NCBI GenBank assembly: GCA_002483265.1
Contig: DLHO01000004.1
Location: forward strand, 1-64,000
DNA: 64,000 nucleotides
From: Flavobacteriales bacterium UBA7666
Lineage (GTDB): Bacteria; Bacteroidota; Bacteroidia; Flavobacteriales_D; Crocinitomicaceae
Reading direction: 5' to 3'
The translations under genes and the position numbers were made by a program. The notes beneath the pieces are model-generated. The model did not search any database, had not been told where the DNA came from, and was given only the letters and a program-made list of their open reading frames with translations. The first letter of the stretch is position 1. The number at the start of each line of letters is the position of its first letter. Below are positions 43,949 through 53,600 of the stretch, piece by piece.

Positions 43949-44500
43949 ATGGGAGATATTAAGAAACGTTGGTACGTAGTACGTGCAGTTAGTGGAAAAG
44001 AGAAAAAAGTAAAAGAATACTTGGATCTTGAAATTTCCCGTTTGAAACTGGACGATTACGTGTCTCAAGTATTGATTCCAACTGAGAAAGTTTTTCAAAT
44101 CCGCAATGGAAAGAAAATCTCAAAGGAAAAAGCATATTTACCAGGATATGTATTGATTGAAGCGGCTTTATTGGGTGAGGTTCCTCACGTAATCAAAGGA
44201 ATTCCAAATGTAATTGGATTCTTAGGAGCTGAAAAAGGGGGAGACCCACAACCAATGCGTTTATCCGAAGTAAATAGAATTTTAGGTAAAGTGGACGAAT
44301 TATCTGAAACAGAAGAGGAATTGAAAATCCCATTTGTTATCGGAGAATCGGTTAAGGTGATCGACGGACCATTCAACAATTTCTCTGGAGTTATTGACGA
44401 GATCAATGAAGACAAGAAGAAATTGAAAGTAATGGTTAAAATCTTCGGTCGTAAGAACCTTCTTGAGCTTAGCTACATGCAAGTAGAAAAAGAAGGATAA
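43949..44500 (+). CDS. nusG: transcription antitermination factor NusG
   Basis: A 183-residue protein with an N-terminal NGN domain (KRWYVVRAVSGKEKKVKEYL) that binds RNA polymerase and a C-terminal KOW domain (IGESVKVIDGPFNNFSGVI). It links transcription to translation or Rho. The following 83-base spacer to rplK holds a hairpin. Confidence 0.97.
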   Translation: MGDIKKRWYVVRAVSGKEKKVKEYLDLEISRLKLDDYVSQVLIPTEKVFQIRNGKKISKEKAYLPGYVLIEAALLGEVPHVIKGIPNVIGFLGAEKGGDPQPMRLSEVNRILGKVDELSETEEELKIPFVIGESVKVIDGPFNNFSGVIDEINEDKKKLKVMVKIFGRKNLLELSYMQVEKEG

Positions 44501-44519
44501 ACATGTATTAACCGCAGCA

Positions 44520-44556
44520 GTGGGTTTATTGATTAAAGCTTCCCTTTAATGCCCAC
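44520..44556 (+). promoter_or_regulatory. hairpin in the nusG-rplK spacer
   Basis: GTGGG (44520-44524) pairs with CCCAC (44552-44556), and ATTAAA with TTTAAT inside it. It may be a regulatory leader for L11-L1 translation, where L1 feedback acts in other bacteria. Confidence 0.45.
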
Positions 44557-44583
44557 GTTATGACTGCATAATTTAAATAAACA

Positions 44584-45030
44584 ATGGCTAAAGAAGTAGC
44601 AGCATTGATCAAATTACAGATCAAAGGTGGTCAAGCCAATCCAGCTCCTCCAGTTGGTCCCGCACTTGGTGCTAAAGGGGTCAACATTATGGAATTTTGC
44701 AAGCAGTATAATGCTCGTACGCAAGATAAGCCAGGAAAGGTATTACCATGTGTGATTACTGTTTACAGTGACAAATCATTTGATTTCGTCATCAAAACTC
44801 CTCCAGCAGCTGTACAAATTATCGACAGCACTAAACTTAAGAAAGGTTCATCTGAACCTAACAAAAGTAAAGTGGGTTCAATGACATGGGATCAAATCCG
44901 TGTAATTGCTGAAGATAAAATGCCAGACATGAACTGTTTTACAGTTGATTCGGCAATGTCTATGATCGCTGGTACGGCACGTAGTATGGGTGTAACTGTT
45001 AAAGGGGGTGAAGCTCCTGCAACTAAATAA
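44584..45030 (+). CDS. rplK: 50S ribosomal protein L11
   Basis: A 148-residue protein. The N-terminal ALIKLQIKGGQANPAPPVGPALG and C-terminal GTARSMGVTVKG are characteristic. L11 forms the GTPase-associated centre with 23S rRNA and is needed for the stringent response. It is 11 bases from rplA. Confidence 0.98.
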   Translation: MAKEVAALIKLQIKGGQANPAPPVGPALGAKGVNIMEFCKQYNARTQDKPGKVLPCVITVYSDKSFDFVIKTPPAAVQIIDSTKLKKGSSEPNKSKVGSMTWDQIRVIAEDKMPDMNCFTVDSAMSMIAGTARSMGVTVKGGEAPATK

Positions 45031-45041
45031 TCGCAAGTATC

Positions 45042-45737
45042 ATGGGAAGAATTTCTAAAAAAAGAAAAGAAGTTTTAGCAAAGTATGATTTGACTAAAAC
45101 TTACACCTTGGTAGAAGCGTGTGATTTAGTGAAGAACATTACAACTACTAAGTTCGATGCATCAGTAGACATTTCAGTGCGCTTAGGAGTAGATCCACGT
45201 AAAGCGAATCAAATGGTTCGTGGTACAGTTGCATTGCCTCACGGAACTGGTAAGGACGTACGAGTATTAGTACTTTGTACTCCGGACAAGGAAGCTGAAG
45301 CAAAAGCAGCAGGTGCTGAATTCGTAGGATTAGATGAATTCATTGAGAAAATCAAAGGTGGTTGGACAGACATCGACGTAATTATTACAATGCCTTCAGT
45401 TATGGGTAAAGTAGGTGCATTAGGACGTATCCTTGGACCTCGTGGTTTAATGCCAAACCCAAAAACGGGTACTGTAACGATGGAAGTTGGTAAAGCTGTT
45501 GAAGAAGTGAAAGCAGGTAAAATTGATTTCAAAGTTGATAAATTTGGTAATATTCACTCATCTGTTGGAAAAGCTAGCTTTGAAGGAGAGAAAATTCGTG
45601 AGAATGCAAGTGAATTGATCCTACAATTAATCAAATTGAAACCATCTGCTGCAAAAGGTACTTACATTAAAAGTATCTACATCAGCTCTACAATGTCTCC
45701 AAGTATCCAAATTGATGCTAAATCTGTTGTAGCTTAA
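45042..45737 (+). CDS. rplA: 50S ribosomal protein L1
   Basis: A 231-residue protein building the L1 stalk, which moves deacylated tRNA out of the E site. GRILGPRGLMPNPKTGTV is the family signature. L1 often represses its own operon by binding the leader mRNA. It is 11 bases from rplJ, leaving no room for an L10-type leader. Confidence 0.98.
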   Translation: MGRISKKRKEVLAKYDLTKTYTLVEACDLVKNITTTKFDASVDISVRLGVDPRKANQMVRGTVALPHGTGKDVRVLVLCTPDKEAEAKAAGAEFVGLDEFIEKIKGGWTDIDVIITMPSVMGKVGALGRILGPRGLMPNPKTGTVTMEVGKAVEEVKAGKIDFKVDKFGNIHSSVGKASFEGEKIRENASELILQLIKLKPSAAKGTYIKSIYISSTMSPSIQIDAKSVVA

Positions 45738-45748
45738 AATCTTGAAGT

Positions 45749-46270
45749 ATGAATAAAGATCAAAAAGCACAGTACATTGAAGATCTTGCTCAAGATTTAT
45801 CGAAAGCAAACATCTTCTATCTTGCAGACACATCGGCTCTTACAGTAGAAACAATCAATCAATTACGCCGTCGTTGTTTTCAACAAGGTATCGAACTACG
45901 TGTAGTTAAGAATACCTTATTGGCTAAAGCAATGGCTAACGTTGAAGGTAGAAATTACGATAACTTAGCATCTGTGTTAAGTGGTCCAACTTCTATCATG
46001 TTCTCTGAAGTAGGAAACGCTCCTGCAAAATTGATTAAAGATTTCCGCAAGAAAAATGACAAGCCTGTTCTTAAAGGAGCTTATATTGAAGAAGCAATCT
46101 TTATTGGTGACAACCAATTGGATACGCTAGAAGCAATCAAGTCTCGTGAAGAATTAATCGGTGACATCATTGGATTACTACAAAGCCCGGCGAAAAATGT
46201 TATTTCCGGACTTACAAGTGGTGGTTCCAAAATTGCTGGAATCCTTAAAACGCTCGAAGAAAGAGCATAA
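45749..46270 (+). CDS. rplJ: 50S ribosomal protein L10
   Basis: A 173-residue protein that holds L7/L12 dimers on the ribosomal stalk. The N-terminal part (QYIEDLAQDLSKANIFYLAD, RRRCFQQGIELRVVKNTLLA) binds rRNA, and the C-terminal helix ending KIAGILKTLEERA binds L7/L12. A 16-bp palindrome lies between it and rplL. Confidence 0.97.
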   Translation: MNKDQKAQYIEDLAQDLSKANIFYLADTSALTVETINQLRRRCFQQGIELRVVKNTLLAKAMANVEGRNYDNLASVLSGPTSIMFSEVGNAPAKLIKDFRKKNDKPVLKGAYIEEAIFIGDNQLDTLEAIKSREELIGDIIGLLQSPAKNVISGLTSGGSKIAGILKTLEERA

Positions 46271-46276
46271 CGCTTG

Positions 46277-46292
46277 CGCTGAAGCTTCAGCG
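46277..46292 (+). promoter_or_regulatory. perfect palindrome between rplJ and rplL
   Basis: CGCTGAAGCTTCAGCG, 16 bp, 6 bases after the rplJ stop. As RNA it forms a hairpin that could protect or alter processing of the rplJ-rplL transcript, where L7/L12 must be made in excess. Confidence 0.5.
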
Positions 46293-46341
46293 AAGGCACA
46301 AGTAAAAAAATTATTAAGAACCTTTTTTAAAATTTATAAAA

Positions 46342-46719
46342 ATGGCTGATTTAAAACAAATCGCAGAAACATTGGTTAACCTTACAGTAAAAGAAGTTAA
46401 CGAGTTAGCAACAATCTTGAAAGACGAGTACGGTATCGAGCCTGCTGCTGCTGCTGCAGTAATGGTAGCTGGTGGTGGTGCTGGAGCTGGTGAAGCTGCT
46501 GCTGAAAAAACAGAATTCGATGTAATCTTGAAAGCTGGTGGTGCTAACAAACTTGCTGTAGTTAAGTTGGTTAAAGAATTAACTGGTAACGGATTGAAAG
46601 AGTCTAAAGACTTAGTTGACGGAGCTCCTACAACTTTGAAAGAAGCTGTATCCAAAGACGAGGCTAATGCTTTGAAAACAGCTCTTGAAGAAGCTGGTGC
46701 TGAAGTAGAGATCAAGTAA
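46342..46719 (+). CDS. rplL: 50S ribosomal protein L7/L12
   Basis: A 125-residue protein with N-terminal dimerisation helices, an Ala-rich hinge (AAAAVMVAGGGAGAGEAA) and a C-terminal domain (NKLAVVKLVKELTGNGLKES), recruiting translation GTPases. Present in several copies per ribosome. Confidence 0.98.
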   Translation: MADLKQIAETLVNLTVKEVNELATILKDEYGIEPAAAAAVMVAGGGAGAGEAAAEKTEFDVILKAGGANKLAVVKLVKELTGNGLKESKDLVDGAPTTLKEAVSKDEANALKTALEEAGAEVEIK

Positions 46720-46737
46720 TTAGTTACAAAAATTTGC

Positions 46738-46781
46738 CAGGAAAGGTGTCCGTCATTTGACGGATGCCTTAACCTGTTTTT
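46738..46781 (+). terminator. attenuator-like hairpin between rplL and rpoB
   Basis: A 10-bp stem with ATTT loop (GGTGTCCGTC/GACGGATGCC, two wobble pairs), extended by CAGG/CCTG, then T5. Its place matches the partial terminator known between rplL and rpoB in E. coli. Confidence 0.7.
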
Positions 46782-46832
46782 CGGCGTTTTAGCCAATTTT
46801 AAAGTCCTTTTCTCAATTAAATTTATTTCGCC

Positions 46833-49800
46833 TTGGCAACAACAAGCAATACATCAACGAGAATTAATTTTGCTTCTAGCAAAAATCAGTTCGCTTATCC
46901 AGACTTTTTGGATATTCAGCTTAAATCCTTCCAGGAGTTTTTCCAATTGGAAACAACACCTGAAAATCGTGAAAGCGAAGGATTGTTCAAGGTATTTGCG
47001 GAGAATTTCCCAATTACTGATACACGAAATCAATTCGTGTTGGAGTTCCTTGATTATTTCATCGACCCACCCCGATACACTATTGATGAGTGTATCGAAA
47101 GAGGTTTAACTTATAGTGTTCCACTAAAAGCTAAACTAAAATTATATTGTACAGACCCTGAACACGAAGATTTTGAAACAATCGTGCAGGATGTATACTT
47201 AGGTACAATTCCATACATGACACCAAAAGGTTCGTTCGTAATCAATGGTGCAGAACGTGTTATTGTTTCTCAGTTACACCGTTCACCAGGGGTATTCTTC
47301 GGTCAAAGCCGCCACGCAAATGGTACAAAATTGTACTCTGCACGTGTCATTCCTTTTAAAGGATCTTGGATCGAATTCGCAACGGATATCAACAGCGTAA
47401 TGTATGCTTACATCGACCGTAAGAAAAAATTGCCTGTGACAACTCTTTTCCGTGCGATCGGATATGAAACAGATAAAGATATTCTAGAAATATTCGGATT
47501 AGCTGATGAAGTGAAAGCGAACAAAGCTAATTTGAAAAAATGCGTTGGTAGAAGACTAGCAGCTCGTGTATTGAAGTCTTGGATTGAGGACTTTGGAGAT
47601 GAAGATACAGGAGAAGTAGTATCTATCGAACGTAATGAAGTAATCCTTGATCGTGAAACAGTATTGGAAGATCACCACGTTGATTTAGTAATCGACGCAG
47701 GTGTGAAAACAGTTATTTTCCACAAAGAGGATGCAAATACGGCTGATTATACCATTATCTATAACACGCTTCAAAAAGATACATCAAACTCTGAAAAAGA
47801 AGCTGTTGAGCATATTTACCGTCAGTTACGTAATGCTGAACCACCAGATTATGAAACAGCAAAAGGTGTTTTTGAGAAATTATTCTTCTCAGATGCACGT
47901 TATGACTTAGGTGAAGTAGGTCGTTACAGAATGAATAAAAAGTTGAATATCGATAGCTCGGAAGAGTCTCGTGTTTTGACTAAAAATGATATTCTTTCAA
48001 TCATCAAGTATTTGATCGAATTGATCAACTCAAAAGCGGATGTGGATGATATTGACCACTTGTCAAATCGTCGTGTTCGTACTGTAGGTGAACAATTATA
48101 CGCTCAATTTGGTGTTGGTTTGGCTCGTATGGCTCGTACTATTCGTGAACGTATGAACGTTCGTGATAACGAAGTCTTTACTCCGATTGACTTGATCAAC
48201 GCGAAGACTTTGTCTTCCGTAATTAACTCATTCTTCGGAACAAACCAGTTGTCTCAATTTATGGATCAGACCAACCCGCTTTCTGAGGTAACTCACAAGC
48301 GTCGTTTGTCTGCACTAGGACCAGGTGGACTTTCTCGTGAAAGAGCAGGTTTTGAGGTACGTGACGTTCACTATACGCACTACGGTCGTTTGTGTACGAT
48401 TGAAACTCCTGAGGGACCAAACATTGGTTTGATTTCATCTTTGTGTGTATTCGCGAAAGTAAATAAACTAGGATTTATCGAAACTCCTTACCGTTCTGTA
48501 TCGAATGGTAAAGTGGATACAACGACTGAGCCGATTTATTTATCTGCTGAAGAAGAAGATGAGAAAATGATTGCACAAGCAAACGCAATTGTGGATGAAA
48601 AAGGAAATTTCCTTTCGAATTTGGTGAAAGCTCGTTTCGAAGGTGACTTCCCGGTTGTTCAACCAACAGATTTGCATTTGATGGACGTAGGTGCTAACCA
48701 GATTGCATCAATCGCGGCTTCTTCTATTCCATTCTTGGAGCATGATGATGCCAACCGTGCATTGATGGGATCGAACATGCAGCGCCAAGCTGTTCCGTTG
48801 TTGAAACCACAATCTCCGGTAGTTGGTACTGGAATTGAGCAATTAGTTGCACGCGATTCTCGCGTATTGATTAATGCTGAAGGTCCGGGAACAGTTGAAT
48901 ACGTTGACGCAAACGAAATCGTGATCCGTTACGATTGGTCTTCGGATGACAAATTAGTAAGCTTTGATAGTGAAGTAACTCGTTACTCATTGACAAAATT
49001 CCAGAAAACAAACCAAAGTACAACAATCAACTTGAAGCCGATTGTTCGTAAAGGGGACCGTATTGAGAAAGGACAGGTTCTTTGCGAAGGATATGCTACA
49101 CAAGGAGGAGAATTGGCATTGGGTCAAAACTTGAAAGTTGCATTCATGCCTTGGAAAGGGTACAACTTTGAGGATGCGATTGTAATTTCTGAGCGTGTTG
49201 TTCGTGACGATATCTTTACATCGATTCATATTGATGAATACTCATTAGAGGTTCGTGATACAAAACGTGGAATGGAAGAATTAACTTCTGATATTCCGAA
49301 CGTTTCTGAAGAAGCAACAAAAGATTTGGATGAGAACGGTTTGATCCGCATTGGTGCTGAGATCAAAGAAGGTGACATCCTTATCGGTAAAATTACTCCG
49401 AAAGGCGAAACAGATCCTTCTCCGGAAGAGAAGTTGTTACGTGCAATTTTTGGAGATAAAGCGGGTGATGTGAAAGATGCTTCATTGAAAGCAGGTCCAT
49501 CTCTTCGTGGTGTTGTTATCCAGAAAAAATTGTTCTCTCGCGCAATTAAAGATCGTAAATCAAAAGCTCAAGACAAACCGGTTTTGGAAGTTTTGGATAC
49601 GGAATATGACAAAGATTACGCTGAATTGAAAGAAAAATTAACTGATAAATTGATGACCGTTTTAGGTGAGAATAAATCAGCTGGTGTATTCAACAATTTC
49701 AAAGAAGAGATCATTAAGAAAGGAACGAAGTTCACACATAAAAATTTATTGGTAATCGATTATACGATCGTGAATCCAACAAATTGGACAACTGATACGC

Positions 49801-50645
49801 ATGTGAATGCATTGATTAGTCGTTTGTTGCACAACTTTACGATTAAAGCAAACGATTTACTTGGAATTTACAAACGTAAAAAATTCCATATTTCAGTTGG
49901 AGATGAACTTCCTGCAGGTATCGTTAAAATGGCGAAAGTATATGTTGCTCAGAAACGTAAGTTGAAAGTGGGTGATAAGATGGCTGGACGTCATGGTAAC
50001 AAAGGTATCGTTGCAAATATCGTTCGTGCAGAAGACATGCCATTCTTAGAGGATGGAACACCGGTAGATATCGTATTGAATCCATTGGGGGTACCTTCTC
50101 GTATGAACTTAGGTCAGATCTACGAAACAGTACTTGGTTGGGCTGGAGAAAAATTGGGTGTGAAATTCGCTACTCCGATTTTCGATGGTGCTAAACCAGA
50201 AGAAATCAATGAATGGACAGATAAAGCAGGAGTTCCGCGTTCAGGTAAAACTTACTTGTATGACGGAGGAACTGGAGATCGTTTCCATCAACCGGCAACT
50301 GTGGGTGTAATTTACATGTTGAAATTATCTCACATGGTTGATGACAAAATGCATGCTCGTTCAATCGGACCATACTCATTAATTACACAACAACCATTGG
50401 GTGGTAAAGCTCAATTCGGAGGTCAGCGTTTTGGTGAGATGGAGGTTTGGGCATTGGAAGCATTTGGAGCGGCTAATATCCTACAAGAAATCTTGACAGT
50501 TAAATCCGATGACGTAATGGGTCGTGCGAAAGCGTACGAAGCAATCGTTAAAGGTGATAACATTCCTGAGCCAGGAATTCCAGAATCATTCAACGTATTG
50601 TTGCATGAATTAAGAGGTCTTGGATTGAATGTATCAATGGATTAA
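46833..50645 (+). CDS. rpoB: RNA polymerase beta subunit, TTG start
   Basis: A 1270-residue beta subunit, the usual Bacteroidota size. The only workable start is TTG at 46833, giving MATTSNTSTRINFASSKNQF; there is no in-frame ATG near it and the N-terminal homology begins at once. Rifampicin cluster I is wild type (SQFMDQTNPLSEVTHKRR). Cluster II reads RLCTIETPEGPNIGLI, with Thr at residue 522 where most bacteria have Pro. The basic motif KMAGRHGNKGIV lies near residue 1050. Confidence 0.98.
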   Translation: MATTSNTSTRINFASSKNQFAYPDFLDIQLKSFQEFFQLETTPENRESEGLFKVFAENFPITDTRNQFVLEFLDYFIDPPRYTIDECIERGLTYSVPLKAKLKLYCTDPEHEDFETIVQDVYLGTIPYMTPKGSFVINGAERVIVSQLHRSPGVFFGQSRHANGTKLYSARVIPFKGSWIEFATDINSVMYAYIDRKKKLPVTTLFRAIGYETDKDILEIFGLADEVKANKANLKKCVGRRLAARVLKSWIEDFGDEDTGEVVSIERNEVILDRETVLEDHHVDLVIDAGVKTVIFHKEDANTADYTIIYNTLQKDTSNSEKEAVEHIYRQLRNAEPPDYETAKGVFEKLFFSDARYDLGEVGRYRMNKKLNIDSSEESRVLTKNDILSIIKYLIELINSKADVDDIDHLSNRRVRTVGEQLYAQFGVGLARMARTIRERMNVRDNEVFTPIDLINAKTLSSVINSFFGTNQLSQFMDQTNPLSEVTHKRRLSALGPGGLSRERAGFEVRDVHYTHYGRLCTIETPEGPNIGLISSLCVFAKVNKLGFIETPYRSVSNGKVDTTTEPIYLSAEEEDEKMIAQANAIVDEKGNFLSNLVKARFEGDFPVVQPTDLHLMDVGANQIASIAASSIPFLEHDDANRALMGSNMQRQAVPLLKPQSPVVGTGIEQLVARDSRVLINAEGPGTVEYVDANEIVIRYDWSSDDKLVSFDSEVTRYSLTKFQKTNQSTTINLKPIVRKGDRIEKGQVLCEGYATQGGELALGQNLKVAFMPWKGYNFEDAIVISERVVRDDIFTSIHIDEYSLEVRDTKRGMEELTSDIPNVSEEATKDLDENGLIRIGAEIKEGDILIGKITPKGETDPSPEEKLLRAIFGDKAGDVKDASLKAGPSLRGVVIQKKLFSRAIKDRKSKAQDKPVLEVLDTEYDKDYAELKEKLTDKLMTVLGENKSAGVFNNFKEEIIKKGTKFTHKNLLVIDYTIVNPTNWTTDTHVNALISRLLHNFTIKANDLLGIYKRKKFHISVGDELPAGIVKMAKVYVAQKRKLKVGDKMAGRHGNKGIVANIVRAEDMPFLEDGTPVDIVLNPLGVPSRMNLGQIYETVLGWAGEKLGVKFATPIFDGAKPEEINEWTDKAGVPRSGKTYLYDGGTGDRFHQPATVGVIYMLKLSHMVDDKMHARSIGPYSLITQQPLGGKAQFGGQRFGEMEVWALEAFGAANILQEILTVKSDDVMGRAKAYEAIVKGDNIPEPGIPESFNVLLHELRGLGLNVSMD

Positions 50646-50699
50646 GATCAAGCTTTATTAGGAAACAAATTGTCAAATTGAATTAAAGAAAGTTATAAC

Positions 50700-53600
50700 A
50701 TGGCTTACAGAAAAGAAACACCAAAAAAACAGAGCGCCTTCAACAAGATTACGATCTCGTTGGCTTCTCCTGAGGTGATCCGTGATCAATCGAGCGGAGA
50801 AGTGCTCAAGCCTGAGACAATTAACTATCGTACATACAAGCCGGAAAGAGATGGATTGTTCTGTGAACGCATCTTCGGACCAGTAAAAGATTACGAATGT
50901 CATTGTGGTAAGTATAAACGTATCCGATACAAAGGAATCGTTTGTGACCGTTGTGGTGTTGAGGTTACTGAGAAAAAAGTACGTCGTGAGCGTATGGGAC
51001 ATATCTCTTTGGTTGTTCCCGTAGCACACATTTGGTATTTCCGTTCGTTACCGAACAAAATCGGTTATTTATTAGGATTACCAACCAAAAAATTGGATCA
51101 AATCATCTATTATGAACGTTACGTAGTTATTCAGGCTGGTATCGCTTCAGGATTAGATGGTGCAACGTTAAACGAAAAAGATTTTATCACAGAAGAGGAG
51201 TATTTAGATATTCTAGATACACTTCCACGTGAGAATCAGTATTTGGAAGATACAGATCCGAATAAATTCATCGCTAAGATGGGTGCGGAGGCATTGTATG
51301 ACTTGTTGCGCAAATTGAATTTGGAAGACTTGTCTTACAGATTGCGTCACCAGGCAAATACAGAAACATCTGTTCAACGTAAACACGAAGCTTTAAAAAG
51401 ACTTCAGGTGGTTGAAGCAATGCGCGAATCTCAAACACGTATTGACAACCGTCCTGAGTGGATGATCGTGAAAGTTGTTCCGGTTATTCCACCGGAATTG
51501 CGTCCGTTAGTTCCATTGGATGGTGGACGTTTCGCAACATCGGATTTGAACGACCTTTACCGTCGTGTAATTATCCGTAATAACCGTTTGAAACGTTTGA
51601 TCGAGATCAAAGCGCCAGAGGTAATCTTGCGTAATGAGAAGCGTATGTTGCAAGAGGCTGTTGACTCATTGTTCGATAACTCTCGTAAAGCATCTGCTGT
51701 TAAAACAGAATCAAATCGTCCATTGAAATCCCTTTCTGATTCATTGAAAGGTAAACAAGGACGTTTCCGTCAAAACTTATTAGGAAAACGTGTTGACTAT
51801 TCTGCACGTTCAGTAATTGTCGTTGGACCGGATTTGAAATTACACGAATGTGGTTTGCCAAAAGATATGGCAGCGGAACTTTACAAACCGTTTATTATCC
51901 GCAAGATGATCGAACGTGGTATCGTGAAAACGGTTAAATCTGCAAAGAAAATCGTTGACCGCAAAGAGCCAGTTGTTTGGGATATCTTAGAGAACGTATT
52001 GAAAGGACATCCGGTATTATTAAACCGTGCTCCTACGCTTCACCGTTTGGGTATTCAAGCTTTCCAACCGAAATTGATCGAAGGAAAAGCGATTCGTTTG
52101 CATCCGTTGGTAACAACAGCATTCAACGCCGATTTCGATGGTGACCAGATGGCGGTTCACTTACCATTAGGTAACGCTGCAATTTTGGAAGCACAATTGT
52201 TGATGCTTGCTTCTCACAACATTTTGAACCCTGCGAATGGAGCACCGATTGCGGTACCTTCTCAGGATATGGTCTTGGGTCTTTACTACATCACTAAGAT
52301 GCGTACAAGTACCCCGGAACATAAAGTAAATGGTGAAAACGGTATTTTCTATTCTCCGGAAGAAGTTATCATTGCGAATAACGAAGGTAAATTGGATATG
52401 CACGCTCCGATCAAAGTAAAATCGTACGATTTGAATGAGGAAGGTGTACCAACTTTAATGATGATCGATACCACTTGTGGTCGTGTATTGTTTAATGAAG
52501 TTGTTCCAAGAGAAGTTGGTTTCATCAATGACGTATTGACGAAAAAAGCACTTCGTGATATCATCGGACACGTATTGAAAACATGTGGAACAGCTAAAAC
52601 AGCTAAATTCCTTGATGATATTAAAGAATTAGGATACGGTATGGCATTCAGAGGTGGATTATCATTCAACCTGGATCATATCATTATCCCGAAAGAAAAA
52701 GAGATTTTGGTTGCGAAAGCAGAGACTGAAGTGAAAGAGGTAATGGCCAACTATAACATGGGTCTTATCACGAATAACGAACGTTATAACCAAATCATTG
52801 ATATTTGGACACATACCAATATCCGATTGACAAATACGTTGATGGATCAATTGAAGAATGACGACCAAGGATTCAACTCCATCTACATGATGTTTGATTC
52901 CGGAGCTCGTGGTTCGAAAGAACAAATTCGTCAGTTGTCAGGTATGCGTGGATTGATGGCGAAACCTCAAAAATCAGGAGCTTCTGCACAGGAAATTATC
53001 GAGAATCCGATTCTTTCTAACTTTAAAGAAGGTCTTTCGATTTTGGAGTACTTTATCTCAACTCACGGTGCACGTAAAGGTTTGGCCGATACAGCATTGA
53101 AAACGGCGGATGCGGGTTACTTAACTCGTCGTTTGGTGGATGTAGCACAAGATGTTGTTATTAATGCAATGGACTGTGGTACTTTGAGAGGTTTAGTTGC
53201 GACTTCATTGAAGAAAAATGATGAGATCGTTGAGCCGTTGATTGATCGTATTTTAGGAAGAACGTCTGTTCATGATATTTTCCATCCTGAAACTGAGAAA
53301 TTAATTGTTGAAGCAGGAGAATTGATTATTGATACTGTTGCAGATGAAATCGAGAAAGCAGGTATTGAAGAAGTTGAGATCCGTTCGGTATTGACTTGTG
53401 AAATGCGTCGTGGAGTTTGTTCTAAGTGTTACGGACGTAACCTTGCAACTCACCGCCCTGCACAAGATGGTGATGCTGTTGGTGTAGTTGCTGCTCAGTC
53501 AATTGGTGAGCCGGGAACGCAGTTAACATTACGTACATTCCACGTTGGGGGTACTGCATCGAACATTGCTGATGAATCTGATTTGAAAGCAAAATCTGCT

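Noticed and set aside
46314..46796. Open frame on minus (160 codons) opposite rplL
   Set aside because: Ala/Pro/Ser-rich mirror of the Ala-rich L7/L12 gene; no independent evidence.
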